The notes: generated by a model not told the origin, from the sequence alone. Shown: positions 17,007-27,142, counted from the first letter of the stretch. The stretch: 64,000 nucleotides of DNA from Iocasia fonsfrigidae (GCF_017751145.1 NZ_CP046640.1:2026137-2090136); one strand, 5' to 3'. Numbers and translations: made by a program.

Positions 17007-19775
17007 ATGAGTAAAACTTTTAAAGTTTTATTAACGATAATTATTTTAGCATTATTTGCCTTAATGATACTTATTTTTTCTGGAAGTCAATTTTATACTG
17101 AATGGTTATGGTTTAAAAACCTTAATTATCAGCGAACCTTTATTACAATGTTTTTCACTAATTTCTGGTTGCGAATAATAGTAGGACTTTTATTTACTAT
17201 CTTTCTTTATATAAACCTATCTTTTACTAAAAAACCACTGCTAGAGTATTTAAGTGTTAAAGGGGATGATAACGTAGAATCCCTTTTCCGCGGCAGCAAC
17301 AATGATTTTATAGCTTGGTTAAATAAAAAACGGTTGAATTATTTATTTTTACTCAGCAGTATAATTCTCGGGTTTTTATTCAGTTCTATCAATCAGGAGC
17401 TTTGGAAAATTGTTTTAAAATATTTTAACCAAACAGAGTTTGGGATAGTCGATCCAATTTTTTCACAGGATATCAGTTTTTATGTTTTTTCACTCCCTTT
17501 TTATAATTTTTTAAAGGACATGGGGATGGTCTTAACAGTCTTAACTCTGATTACGATTGCTATAATTTATACACTGTCTGCAGGTATTAATTCATTTAAA
17601 GATGTAAAATTTAAATTAAGCAGCAGGGCCAAAACCCATATCACAGTATTAATTACCTTGTTTTTATTTTTGAAAGCCCTTAGCTATCGGCTGCGTATGT
17701 ATGATCTGCTATATTCTGCAAGAGGAGTTGTTTTTGGTGCTGGCTATACAGATGTAAATGCCAATATGCTTGGTTTAAGAGTATTAACCATTATTGCCTT
17801 TTTAACTGCAATTATCCTCTTAATCAATCTATTCAAAAAAAATTACCGGGTATTACTCTGGAGTCTAGGTCTGTGGTTAATAGCTTCGATTATTTTTGGT
17901 TCCCTCTACCCTTCTTTTATTCAACGATTTCAGGTAGAGCCAAATGAGATAGATAGGGAAAGAAAATATATTAGTTATAATATTGATATGACACTCAAGG
18001 CTTACGGTCTTAATGATATTAAAGAAGAGGAATTTAGACTTAATGATAATCTAACAAATGAAATACTGGCAGATAATGAAGAAACAGTAAATAATATTCG
18101 TCTGTTGGATCCACGGCCTTTACTGTCAACCTATAATCAATTACAGGGATTAAGACAATACTATACATTTCCTAATATAGATATAGATAGATATATGGTT
18201 GATGGTGAGTACAGACAGGTAATGTTAGCTGCCAGAGAACTGGACCAGAATAGGTTAGCAAGTCAGGCCAGGACTTGGATAAATCAAAAATTAAAATACA
18301 CCCATGGTTATGGGGTTACCATGAGTCCAGTAAATACAGTCACTAGTGATGGACTACCAACGTTTTTGATCAAAGATATTCCTCCTAAAACATTTAGTGA
18401 TATAGAGGTGGATAACCCTGCTATTTATTATGGTGAAAAAACCAATTCTGATTACATAATAGCTAATACAAAAGAAGGCGAATTTGATTACCCCCTTGGT
18501 TCTGAAAATGCCTATACAGATTATGATGGAACTGGTGGTGTACAATTAAATAATTATTTTAAAAAGGTTTTGTATGCGATTCGTTATAGTAATATAAAAT
18601 TATTATTAAATCAAGATATTACTCCAGAGAGCCGTATAATGTACTACCGTAACATTAAAACCAGGGTAAGAAAAACTGCTCCATTTTTAAGCTATGATGC
18701 TGATCCATATCTTGTTGTAAGTGAGGGTAGATTATTTTGGATCCAGGATGCCTATACTACAACTGATAGATTCCCTTATTCACAAACAAGTCGGATTGGT
18801 AACTATATTAGAAACTCTATCAAGGTTGTTATTGATACCTATAATGGTTCTATGAAATTCTATCTTATTGATGAAGATGACCCCCTGGCAGTGACCTATC
18901 AGAAAATTTTCCCCGATTTATTTGTTTCCGGAGAACAGATGCCAGATGATATCAGAGCCCATTTAAGATATCCCCAGGATTTATTCTTAATCCAAACAGA
19001 ATTATATAGTACCTATCATATGAAAAACCCTACTGTCTTTTATAACAAGGAAGACAGGTGGAATATACCTACAGAAAAATATGCTGGAAACAGTATTCAG
19101 ATGCAACCCTATTATAATATTGTGAAATTGCCTGATAATGAAAATAGCGAATTTGTCTTGATGCTTCCCTTTACCCCAATAAATAAAAATAATATGGTAG
19201 CCTGGATAGCAGCCCGTTCAGATGGAGATAAGTATGGTGAATTACTGGTTTATAGTTTTCCTAAAGATAAACTTGTTTATGGTCCTATGCAGGTTGAATC
19301 ACGAATTGACCAGAATGCCGATATATCTCAACTACTGAGCTTATGGGGACAGCGCGGCTCAAGGGTAATCAGGGGTAATCTCCTGGTAATACCTATCGGT
19401 GAAGCCATACTATATGTTGAACCAGTTTATTTGCAAGCTGAAACCAGTGAATTACCTGAACTAAAAAGGGTGGTTGTGGCCTATAAAGATAGGGTAGTTA
19501 TGAGGGAAACATTCAGGCAGGCACTTAATGTGATATTTGGTGTTGAAGAGATTGAAGAAGAAACAGAGGAAATAGAAGGTCAAAGACCAGGTATGGTTGA
19601 AATAATATCCAGTGATATACAGGAACTAAGTAGCAGGGCACTGGAGGTATATCAAGAGGCCCAACAAAGTCTTAAAGAAGGCAACTGGGCAGATTATGGT
19701 GAACAAATAGAAAGACTTAGTGAATTACTGGAGCGCTTAAATGAGATTAGTAATATGCCAGATGAAAACATGTAA
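17007..19775 (+). CDS. UPF0182 family integral membrane protein
   Basis: 922 residues, the usual size of UPF0182 (COG1615), a widespread family without assigned function. About seven membrane helices occupy the first 300 residues. A large extracytoplasmic domain follows, with family stretches such as LLDPRPLLSTYNQLQGLRQY, NVNANMLGLRV-type repeats and ARSDGDKYGELLVY. The C-terminus is acidic and coiled-coil-like (EEIEEETEEIEGQ then SLKEGNWADYGEQIERLSELL), which is also typical. ATG 17007 with GGAGAGTGA upstream. Confidence 0.9.
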   Translation: MSKTFKVLLTIIILALFALMILIFSGSQFYTEWLWFKNLNYQRTFITMFFTNFWLRIIVGLLFTIFLYINLSFTKKPLLEYLSVKGDDNVESLFRGSNNDFIAWLNKKRLNYLFLLSSIILGFLFSSINQELWKIVLKYFNQTEFGIVDPIFSQDISFYVFSLPFYNFLKDMGMVLTVLTLITIAIIYTLSAGINSFKDVKFKLSSRAKTHITVLITLFLFLKALSYRLRMYDLLYSARGVVFGAGYTDVNANMLGLRVLTIIAFLTAIILLINLFKKNYRVLLWSLGLWLIASIIFGSLYPSFIQRFQVEPNEIDRERKYISYNIDMTLKAYGLNDIKEEEFRLNDNLTNEILADNEETVNNIRLLDPRPLLSTYNQLQGLRQYYTFPNIDIDRYMVDGEYRQVMLAARELDQNRLASQARTWINQKLKYTHGYGVTMSPVNTVTSDGLPTFLIKDIPPKTFSDIEVDNPAIYYGEKTNSDYIIANTKEGEFDYPLGSENAYTDYDGTGGVQLNNYFKKVLYAIRYSNIKLLLNQDITPESRIMYYRNIKTRVRKTAPFLSYDADPYLVVSEGRLFWIQDAYTTTDRFPYSQTSRIGNYIRNSIKVVIDTYNGSMKFYLIDEDDPLAVTYQKIFPDLFVSGEQMPDDIRAHLRYPQDLFLIQTELYSTYHMKNPTVFYNKEDRWNIPTEKYAGNSIQMQPYYNIVKLPDNENSEFVLMLPFTPINKNNMVAWIAARSDGDKYGELLVYSFPKDKLVYGPMQVESRIDQNADISQLLSLWGQRGSRVIRGNLLVIPIGEAILYVEPVYLQAETSELPELKRVVVAYKDRVVMRETFRQALNVIFGVEEIEEETEEIEGQRPGMVEIISSDIQELSSRALEVYQEAQQSLKEGNWADYGEQIERLSELLERLNEISNMPDENM

Positions 19776-19819
19776 CTATAGTAATTTTTAGACTAATAAT
19801 CAAGGAAAGAAGGTGGGTT

Positions 19820-21094
19820 ATGAATAAGACAAATGCATTTAATCACTATAAATTAAATAATAGTTGTGATTTACATATCTTTAATAGCAATAAATTTAAG
19901 ACTAATCTAATCCAAATGGTTATTATCGAAAAACTAGCTGCTGAAACAGTAAGTGCTAATGCCCTGTTACCCTATGTTTTCTACAGAGGTTCAAACAAGT
20001 ACTCTACTACACGGGAGTTTAAAATTAGGTTAAATGAATTATATGGTGCTGAACTGAGTATTTCTGTCTTAAAGAGGGGAGAAAATCAATTGCTGATTTT
20101 CTCCCTGGAACTCCCCAATGAGATTTTTTTGCCTGACCAAACACCATTATTTAGGGAAGGGCTTAAACTTCTCTATGAACTGGTTTTAAATCCAGCTATG
20201 AAAGAGGAGTATATTGAACAGGAAAAGGATAATCTACAAAGAAAGATAGGTGCTTTGATTAATGATAAATATAGTTATGCTGTAGAACGATGTTATCAGG
20301 AGATGTGTGCTAATGAAACCTATGGCTTGTATAAATTAGGGAAAAAGAAAGATCTGGAAGTCATCACCAAAGAGCAATTACTTAAGCGTTACAACTCAAT
20401 AATTAATAATAGTGTGATCCTCTTTTTTGTAGTAGGTGATGTAGAGGATAACAGGGTTCTTAGTGATATAAATACTGTATTTGACTTTAAACATAAACAA
20501 TCTAAAGGGATTAATAAAACTGAGCTAATCAGTCAGGTAAGTGATGTAAAAGAGATCAAAGATAAAATGAAGGTAAAACAGGGTAAGTTAATTATGGGTT
20601 TTAGAACCGGAATTACCAGAGGGAGTAAGTCTTATTATCCACTTATTGTTTATAATGGAATTCTCGGAGCCTTCCCACATTCCAAGCTTTTTCAAAATGT
20701 AAGGGAAAGGTCCAGTCTGGCCTATTTTGCTAATTCTGGTCTTGAAACAACCAAGGGATTATTGTTAATAAGTTCAGGAATAGATTTTAATGTTTATCAA
20801 AAGGCCAGAGAAATCATTCTACAGCAGGTAGAGGAGATAAAAAAAGGTAATTTTACTGTTCAGGAATTGGACTGGGCTAAAATGTCCTTACAGAACCGTT
20901 TTAAAAATATAGCAGATAGAATAGATGGACTTGCAGGTCATTATTTACTGGGTTTAATTAATAATAACCCTGAATCAATTGATAAGTCCCTTGATTCAAT
21001 CTCAGCAGTCAAACGGGAAGATGTAATTAATATAGCGAAACAGATCAAACTAGATACAATCTATTTCCTTGACAGACAGGAAGGTGAACGGTAG
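19820..21094 (+). CDS. yfmF: M16-family peptidase-like protein YfmF (inactive subunit)
   Basis: 424 residues of the pitrilysin (M16) fold, but without the zinc motif HxxEH at the N-terminus. It therefore resembles YmfF/YfmF, the non-catalytic partner of YfmH; in Bacillus the pair is linked to elongation factor P 5-aminopentanol modification. Family text includes SSLAYFANSGLETTKGLLLISSGI in the second half. The stop overlaps the GTG start of yfmH by one base, so the two subunits are made in a coupled way. The EF-P link is taken from Bacillus and is not shown by local genes. Confidence 0.85.
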   Translation: MNKTNAFNHYKLNNSCDLHIFNSNKFKTNLIQMVIIEKLAAETVSANALLPYVFYRGSNKYSTTREFKIRLNELYGAELSISVLKRGENQLLIFSLELPNEIFLPDQTPLFREGLKLLYELVLNPAMKEEYIEQEKDNLQRKIGALINDKYSYAVERCYQEMCANETYGLYKLGKKKDLEVITKEQLLKRYNSIINNSVILFFVVGDVEDNRVLSDINTVFDFKHKQSKGINKTELISQVSDVKEIKDKMKVKQGKLIMGFRTGITRGSKSYYPLIVYNGILGAFPHSKLFQNVRERSSLAYFANSGLETTKGLLLISSGIDFNVYQKAREIILQQVEEIKKGNFTVQELDWAKMSLQNRFKNIADRIDGLAGHYLLGLINNNPESIDKSLDSISAVKREDVINIAKQIKLDTIYFLDRQEGER

Positions 21095-22368
21095 TGAATA
21101 AATTGGAGAATAAAATAATTAATGAATGTCTTTACCATGAAGTACTGGATAATGGTCTTAATGTATATCTAATGCCCAGGAAAAATTTCAATAAACAATA
21201 TGCTATTTTTGCCTGTGATTATGGTGCCAATGACACTACCCTGCTGTTGGAAGATAAAGGGGAAATGAAGTTGCCTGATGGTATAGCTCATTTTTTAGAA
21301 CATAAATTATTTGAAAATGAAGATGGGGATAGTTTTGCCAAATTTGCCAGTACCGGTGCCTCAGCCAATGCCTATACAAATTATACAACTACTGCCTATC
21401 TCTTTAGTTCTACTGATAATTTCGCAACCTCACTACTCAATCTCCTTGATTTTGTTCAAAAACCCTATTTTACTGATGAGAATGTTGAAAAAGAAAAGGG
21501 TATTATTGCTCAGGAGATATTAATGTATGAGGATGATCCGGAATATCAGGTTTATTTAAATCTCCTACAGGGATTGTATAATAATCACCCCCTTAGAAAG
21601 AATATTGCAGGTAGTATTGAAAGTATTAATAAGATTGATAAGGACAGACTTTATCTTTGTTATAACAGTTTTTATAGACCAGAGAACATGGTGCTTTTTC
21701 TTCTGGGGGATTTTGATCTTAATAAAACACTTAAATTAATAGTGGATAATCAGTCAAAGAAAATTATTGGAGAAATAAAGGGGGTTAAAAAGGTTTTTCC
21801 TGTTGAAAATGACAGCATTAATCAAAAATTAATTAAAAAGGAAATGGATGTATCAGAACCCCTCTTTAATCTTGGTTTTAAAGAAGTAAAAATTCCTGAT
21901 AACGGCTATGAATTAGTTAAACAGGAATTAGCGGTTAATATTTTAATTGACCTTTTAATTGGTAAAGGAACAAAGTTGTATCAATCCCTTTATAATGAGG
22001 GTTTAGTAGATAATCACTTTCACCAATACTATATTTTAGAAAAAGGTTATGGTTATGCCTTAATGGGCGGTAAAAGCAAAGACCCGGATAAATTATACCA
22101 GCGAATAATTAAAGATTTACCAGATAGTTTAAATAAAATTACTATCAAGGACTATCAGACTATTTATAAAAAGAATCTGGGTAATTATATAAAGAGTTTT
22201 AATTCCTTTGCCAGGACAGCTTCAGAGTTTATTAATTATATATTTAAAGGTATTAACTATTTAGACTTATTAGATATTATTAATGATATTGAATTAGATT
22301 ATGTAATTGGGTTTTATGATAGCCTTTTCAGGGAAGAAAAGGCTGTTAGATCAATTGTTGAACATTAA
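21094..22368 (+). CDS. yfmH: M16-family metallopeptidase YfmH
   Basis: 424 residues with the inverted zinc motif HFLEH in GIAHFLEHKLFE (near residue 66) and a downstream glutamate ligand region EKGIIAQEILMYEDDPEYQV. This is therefore the catalytic partner of the preceding YfmF-like protein. M16 enzymes form clam-shell chambers from active and inactive halves, which matches this gene pair. GTG start with AGGAAGGTGA upstream. No other peptide-processing gene lies nearby. Confidence 0.88.
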   Translation: MNKLENKIINECLYHEVLDNGLNVYLMPRKNFNKQYAIFACDYGANDTTLLLEDKGEMKLPDGIAHFLEHKLFENEDGDSFAKFASTGASANAYTNYTTTAYLFSSTDNFATSLLNLLDFVQKPYFTDENVEKEKGIIAQEILMYEDDPEYQVYLNLLQGLYNNHPLRKNIAGSIESINKIDKDRLYLCYNSFYRPENMVLFLLGDFDLNKTLKLIVDNQSKKIIGEIKGVKKVFPVENDSINQKLIKKEMDVSEPLFNLGFKEVKIPDNGYELVKQELAVNILIDLLIGKGTKLYQSLYNEGLVDNHFHQYYILEKGYGYALMGGKSKDPDKLYQRIIKDLPDSLNKITIKDYQTIYKKNLGNYIKSFNSFARTASEFINYIFKGINYLDLLDIINDIELDYVIGFYDSLFREEKAVRSIVEH

Positions 22369-22441
22369 TATACCTAGGCTTTGTTCTCATAACTTGCAAT
22401 AGATTTGAAAAATATATATAATAATATATAATATCACTACC

Positions 22442-22497
22442 CTGAGCCAAGTAAGCTCAGCCAATATTTGAGGAAATAAGGTTCTTCTTCGAATATT
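22442..22497 (+). promoter_or_regulatory. Structured leader upstream of the NSS transporter
   Basis: The 249-base gap holds two clear hairpins: CTGAGC/GCTCAG with a 7-base loop (22442-22460), then a continuous 13-bp stem with two G-T wobbles from 22463-22475 pairing with 22485-22497 around a 9-base loop. T-rich sequence follows (TTTTAATTTATT). A further 120 bases with a G-rich run (GGGGGTG at 22537-22543) lead to the start. This could be a riboswitch or attenuator for the sodium-dependent transporter; I cannot assign it to a named class. Confidence 0.4.
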
Positions 22498-22623
22498 TTA
22501 ATTTATTAAAACAGCTGGGAAATTCCATAGTAAATTGGGGGTGATTAAGCGAGTAGTCAGTAGGTACAGGCTTTTATAGTATTTTTGTAATGTGTATAAT
22601 TTTTAAGGAGGGAGAAATTGAGC

Positions 22624-24135
22624 ATGAAAAGAGATCGTTGGGGGAATAGGGCGGCATTTATTCTTGCTGCTGTTGGTTCTGCTGCTGGGTTAGGTAATGC
22701 ATGGCGTTTTCCGTATATTGTTTATAAATATGGTGGAGGGGCTTTTTTAATCCCATACTTTGTTGCCTTACTGACTGCAGGTATTCCACTGCTTATTATG
22801 GAGTTTTCATTGGGTCAAAAATACCAACTGGGAGCCCCGGAAGCACTGGGAAAAATACGGAAGAAATTTTCGATTATCGGCTGGTGGACAACATTAACTG
22901 CCTTTTTTATTGTAATTTATTATGCTGGTGTTATGGCTTGGATCTGGGATTATATCTGGGGTTCATTTACTGTTGCCTGGGGTAATGATGCCGGGGGGTA
23001 TTTCTATAATAATGTACTCCAACTTAGTTCAGGCCCTGGGGAACTGGGTGGTTTTAGTATACCGGTCCTGATCGGTGTTATAATTACCTGGATTGCTATT
23101 TATTTAATCTTAAGGAAAGGTACTGAAAGTGTAGGTAAGGTTGTCTGGGTTACAGTAACTCTGCCGATTGCCTTATTAATAATTCTAATGTTAAGGGCTG
23201 TAACACTTCCTGGTGCTGTACAGGGTTTGAATTATTACTTACAACCTGATTTTAGTAAACTTCTGGACCCACAGGTGTGGATTGCTGCTTACTCACAGAT
23301 ATTCTTTACCCTCAGTATAGGTATGGGAATTATGATAGCCTATGCCAGTTATATGCCTAAAGATTCGGATATTGTTAATAATGCCTTAATAACAGTATTC
23401 GCCAATTCTGGGGTGAGTTTTCTGGCTGGTTTTGGTATTTTTGGAACACTTGGTTATATGGCACAGACCCAGGGTGTTCCTATCTCTGAAGTTGCAGCCA
23501 GTGGAGTCGGTCTGGCTTTTGTTGTTTATCCTAATGCAATAAATATGCTACCAGGGGGTCCGATTGTTGCTACCATCTTTGGTCTGATCTTTTTCTTAAC
23601 ATTATTAACCCTGGGAATTGATTCAGCCTTTTCACTGGTAGAAGCAAATGTTACTGCCTTTACCGATAAGCTCCAGTTAAATAAAAGAAAAATTACTCTC
23701 TGGACAATAATAGTAATGGCGCTATTTAGCCTGATTTTTGCAAGTAAGGCTGGTTTGTACTGGCTTGATATAGTAGACTATTATATGAATAACTATGCCT
23801 TATTATTAGGGGGATTATTGGAATGTATAGCTATCGGCTGGTTCTTTAGTCCCACAAAACTTCGTGATTACTTCAATCCTATTTCTGAATATCAAGTTGG
23901 TCCATGGTGGGATTTTATGGTAAAAATACTTACACCTGCTGTCCTTCTTTACCTGGTAGCAAGTAAATTCTATGTAAACACCTTTGGCAAAGAACCATAT
24001 GGAGGATATGATAATATCTATCAATGGTTAGGTGGCTGGGGTTTATTAATTGTTATGCTAATAATTTCTGTTGTCTTTGCTAATATAAGAAGTAGGGAAA
24101 TAGATAGTCTTAATGCAGAAACCAGTAATTATTAA
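22624..24135 (+). CDS. Sodium-dependent transporter, NSS/SNF family
   Basis: 503 residues from ATG 22624 (a TTG at 22618 is closer to AAGGAGGGA and is also possible). The N-terminus has the NSS signature RWGNRAAFILAAVGSAAGLG and NAWRFPYIVYKYGGGAFLIPY (TM1-TM2 with Na+ and substrate-binding backbone), and the middle has FFTLSIGMGIMIAYASY (TM6). About 12 membrane helices. The NSS family takes up amino acids with Na+; the substrate cannot be read here. A MetS-type small subunit gene follows directly, which suggests a MetP-like amino acid (possibly methionine or alanine) importer. Confidence 0.92.
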   Translation: MKRDRWGNRAAFILAAVGSAAGLGNAWRFPYIVYKYGGGAFLIPYFVALLTAGIPLLIMEFSLGQKYQLGAPEALGKIRKKFSIIGWWTTLTAFFIVIYYAGVMAWIWDYIWGSFTVAWGNDAGGYFYNNVLQLSSGPGELGGFSIPVLIGVIITWIAIYLILRKGTESVGKVVWVTVTLPIALLIILMLRAVTLPGAVQGLNYYLQPDFSKLLDPQVWIAAYSQIFFTLSIGMGIMIAYASYMPKDSDIVNNALITVFANSGVSFLAGFGIFGTLGYMAQTQGVPISEVAASGVGLAFVVYPNAINMLPGGPIVATIFGLIFFLTLLTLGIDSAFSLVEANVTAFTDKLQLNKRKITLWTIIVMALFSLIFASKAGLYWLDIVDYYMNNYALLLGGLLECIAIGWFFSPTKLRDYFNPISEYQVGPWWDFMVKILTPAVLLYLVASKFYVNTFGKEPYGGYDNIYQWLGGWGLLIVMLIISVVFANIRSREIDSLNAETSNY

Positions 24136-24155
24136 TTGAGGAGGGATAAGATAGT

Positions 24156-24266
24156 ATGACACCATCTGCAATAATTATGTTGATTTTTGGTGTTGTTGTT
24201 CTTTATGGTGGTCTTTATATTACTGTTAATAAGGCAGTAAAGTCTTCTAAGGATAAAGATAAATAG
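24156..24266 (+). CDS. MetS-type small subunit of the NSS transporter
   Basis: A 36-residue ORF (MTPSAIIMLIFGVVVLYG start) with one membrane helix and a lysine-rich tail (KSSKDKDK). It lies 20 bases after the NSS transporter and is preceded by GAGGAGGG. It matches the architecture of MetS-family small subunits, which are required with some MetP-type NSS transporters. It is too short for common ORF cut-offs but well supported by its position and ribosome binding site. Confidence 0.8.
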   Translation: MTPSAIIMLIFGVVVLYGGLYITVNKAVKSSKDKDK

Positions 24267-24279
24267 ATAAAATATTTAA

Positions 24280-24305
24280 AAGCCCAGGCTTCAAGGTCTG
24301 GGCTT
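24280..24305 (+). terminator. Terminator-like hairpin after the NSS operon
   Basis: An 8-bp stem AAGCCCAG/CTGGGCTT with a 10-base loop. The T tract is poor (AGTGTATT), so termination strength is uncertain. Confidence 0.5.
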
Positions 24306-24405
24306 AGTGTATTAGAAGATACCATCAGAGAAATATTATTAGAGGGGTTTGTAGGTTTACTTTGATGTTTTTAATTGTGGATTTTAAGTGGAGAGAGTTG
24401 ATATT

Positions 24406-25494
24406 ATGCCAAATCTAGCAAAAGTAATTAAAAAAGCGGCAATTAATATTGGCTTTGACCTTGTTGGTATAACCTCTGCAGAACCCTTTGAGGATACTGC
24501 TAAAAGATTAAATAATAGAAAATTATCCAGTTTTATTAAGAATGACATTGAATTACTGACTAAACCTAAATTACACTTGCCTTCAGCCAGGTCTATAATT
24601 GCTGTTGCCTTATCATATGCCAGTTCACAAAAATATAATGGTGATTGTTATATTTCAATCTATGCCAGGGGCAGGGACTACCATCATGTTATGAAAAACA
24701 AATTGGAAAAACTAATGGGTTTTATCAGGGAAATTGTTCCAGGAGTAGATATGCTAACATATAGTGACACAGGACCACTACTGGATAGAATGATTGCCAG
24801 CAGAGCTGGACTAGGTTGGATCGGTAAAAATAACAATTTAATTAACCCTGTTTATGGTTCATATTTATTTTTAGGTGAAATATTAACTAATCTTGAGTTG
24901 GAGCATAATCAACCCCTAAATAATCAATGCTGTGATTGTAATCTATGTATAAAAAATTGTCCTTCATCTGCTTTAATGGAAGCATATCACCTTAAGGCTG
25001 ATAGATGTATAAGTTATTTAACACAGAAGAAGGGTATTATTCCCGAAGAAGAAAGGGAAGTAATTAATAATCACCTCTGGGGATGTGATAATTGTCAGGA
25101 TTTTTGTCCTTATAATAAAAATGTTCCTACTGACCTTCATGAAGAATTTACCCCATTATTAAAGGCGGAGCTTTCAGAGATTTTAAGAATAGATAATTTA
25201 GCTGAAAGAGACTTGTGGACTAATTCTGCCCTATACTGGCGGGGACCAAGAATACTTAAAAGAAACGCAATTATTAATATAGCTAATAATGGTGACAGGT
25301 GTTATCTCTCAGATTTAATCCAAAAAATAGATGACCCTTCACCAATAATCAGGTTCTATACTGCCTGGGCAGTGGGCAAAATTGCCAGTAAAGAATATAT
25401 TAAAACTCTGAATAACAGACTTTTAGAAGAAAAAGATAAGGATGTTAGAAAGGAATTAAAAAAAGCAATTAATCGAATAAAGAGGAGGATTTAG
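24406..25494 (+). CDS. queG: Epoxyqueuosine reductase QueG
   Basis: 362 residues from ATG 24406 (an in-frame GTG at 24388 exists, but GGAGAG at 24390-24395 favours the ATG). QueG reduces epoxyqueuosine to queuosine in the tRNA wobble base using cobalamin and two 4Fe-4S clusters. Visible are the cobalamin-domain segment YSDTGPLLDRMIASRAGLGW, two ferredoxin-like clusters CCDCNLCIKNCP and GCDNCQDFCP, and a HEAT-like C-terminus ending ELKKAINRIKRRI. It is followed after one base by the nucleoside kinase gene. A truncated relative lies at 28523. Confidence 0.92.
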   Translation: MPNLAKVIKKAAINIGFDLVGITSAEPFEDTAKRLNNRKLSSFIKNDIELLTKPKLHLPSARSIIAVALSYASSQKYNGDCYISIYARGRDYHHVMKNKLEKLMGFIREIVPGVDMLTYSDTGPLLDRMIASRAGLGWIGKNNNLINPVYGSYLFLGEILTNLELEHNQPLNNQCCDCNLCIKNCPSSALMEAYHLKADRCISYLTQKKGIIPEEEREVINNHLWGCDNCQDFCPYNKNVPTDLHEEFTPLLKAELSEILRIDNLAERDLWTNSALYWRGPRILKRNAIINIANNGDRCYLSDLIQKIDDPSPIIRFYTAWAVGKIASKEYIKTLNNRLLEEKDKDVRKELKKAINRIKRRI

Positions 25495-25495
25495 G

Positions 25496-27139
25496 ATGAT
25501 TAGTATCAATATAGGTGGACAGATCCATGAATTTAAAGAAGGCATTATTATAGAAGATATAGTAAAAAAACTATACCCTGATAATAAGATTATTGTTGCT
25601 GCTGTTGTTGATAATGAACTTTATAATTTAAACAACAGGTTAGAAAAAAATTGTTCTCTTGAATTTTTGACCATTAATGATGAGATTGGGAATAGAATAT
25701 ACCGAAGAAGTCTTTTTCTGGTCATGGCCAAGGCTATCTATGATTTGTTCCCTGAAGGAATCCTGTCAATTGAACACTCCTTAAGTAATGGGATATATTG
25801 TGAACTCCATAAGGATAGCCCCCTTACTCAAAAGAGTCTCTCTAAGATACAGAAGGGAATGAAAGAATTAATAAAAAGAAAAATACCTATTAAAAAAGTA
25901 TATTTTAAGAAAGATGAATTAATTAATGTGTTTCTTAAACAGGGATTTAGTGAAAGGGTAGAGTTAATAAAACAGATGGATACTGTTGGCTCTAATATTT
26001 ACGAATTAGATGGTTATTATAATTATTTTTTCTACAATATGATTCCACATACAGGATATTTAGACCGCTTTGAACTGCATTATAGACTTCCTGGGTTTAT
26101 TCTTTTGTATCCACAGCGGGGTAATCCTTTACATGTACCTGATTTTATAGAACAGCCTAAATTAGCCAATATTTTTCATGAATATGAAAAATGGGGTCAA
26201 ATAATAGGGGTACAAAATGTTAGTGATTTAAATAAAGTAATAGAGGAAAAAAAATATGGTGATTTAATAAGGGTAAGTGAGGCATTACATGAAAAGAAAA
26301 TTGCCAATATAGCTGACCAGATAAGCCAGGATATTGAACAAAAGCGTGTAATCTTAATTGCAGGACCATCCTCTTCTGGAAAAACTACCTTTGCCCAGAG
26401 GTTAGCGATCCATCTACGGGTTAATGGTTTAAAACCTGTGGCAATTTCAACTGATGATTATTTTATTAACCGTGAAGACACCCCAAAAGATGAGAATGGA
26501 AATTATGATTTTGAGTCTATTGAAGCAATTGACCTTGAATTATTTAATAAACAATTGCTTGAACTTATCCAGGGTAAAGAAGTAGAACTACCTATTTATA
26601 ATTTTACAACAGGTAGACGCGAATCCAGTGGTAAAAAAATGAAGATAGAGGAAAGACAACCTATTATAATTGAAGGTATTCATAGTCTAAATGATAGCTT
26701 AACAGAGTTTATTCCACAGGATGTTAAATACAAGATATATATCAGTGCCCTGACACAACTAAATATAGACCAGCATAACAGAATACCTACCACTGATACA
26801 AGGATTATAAGGAGAATAGTAAGAGATCACAAATTCCGCAACCAGACAGCAGCTATGACAATAAACTGGTGGCCTGGTGTAAGGAGAGGAGAAGAAAGGA
26901 ATATTTTTCCCTATCAGGAAAATGCAGACCTGATGTTTAATTCTGCTTTGGTTTATGAACTACCAGTTTTAAAGAAATATGCTAAACCACTACTGGAAGA
27001 GATCACAGCAGATGATAAGAGTTATTACCAAGCCAGGAGATTACTTGGTATTCTAAAATGCTTTAAAACAATGCCTGAAGGTGATATTCCTGATACCTCT
27101 ATTATCAAAGAGTTTATTGGTGGTTCTCCCTTCAATTAA
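25496..27139 (+). CDS. Nucleoside kinase (TGS-like domain plus uridine-kinase domain)
   Basis: 547 residues. The N-terminal about 60 residues form a TGS/ubiquitin-like domain. A ThrRS second-additional-domain-like part follows (about 60-240; HYRLPGFILLYPQRG), then a P-loop uridine-kinase-type domain with GPSSSGKTTFAQRL, STDDYF and GRRESSG motifs. This fused architecture occurs widely in clostridia and Thermotoga and is annotated as nucleoside kinase. The Udk-like part should phosphorylate uridine or cytidine. It ends 3 bases before a convergent gene. Confidence 0.87.
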   Translation: MISINIGGQIHEFKEGIIIEDIVKKLYPDNKIIVAAVVDNELYNLNNRLEKNCSLEFLTINDEIGNRIYRRSLFLVMAKAIYDLFPEGILSIEHSLSNGIYCELHKDSPLTQKSLSKIQKGMKELIKRKIPIKKVYFKKDELINVFLKQGFSERVELIKQMDTVGSNIYELDGYYNYFFYNMIPHTGYLDRFELHYRLPGFILLYPQRGNPLHVPDFIEQPKLANIFHEYEKWGQIIGVQNVSDLNKVIEEKKYGDLIRVSEALHEKKIANIADQISQDIEQKRVILIAGPSSSGKTTFAQRLAIHLRVNGLKPVAISTDDYFINREDTPKDENGNYDFESIEAIDLELFNKQLLELIQGKEVELPIYNFTTGRRESSGKKMKIEERQPIIIEGIHSLNDSLTEFIPQDVKYKIYISALTQLNIDQHNRIPTTDTRIIRRIVRDHKFRNQTAAMTINWWPGVRRGEERNIFPYQENADLMFNSALVYELPVLKKYAKPLLEEITADDKSYYQARRLLGILKCFKTMPEGDIPDTSIIKEFIGGSPFN

Positions 27140-27142
27140 AAC

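Noticed and set aside
22442-22600. T-box riboswitch before the NSS transporter
   Set aside because: I do not see the conserved T-box bulge sequence (TGGNACCGCG-like) or a specifier loop pattern.
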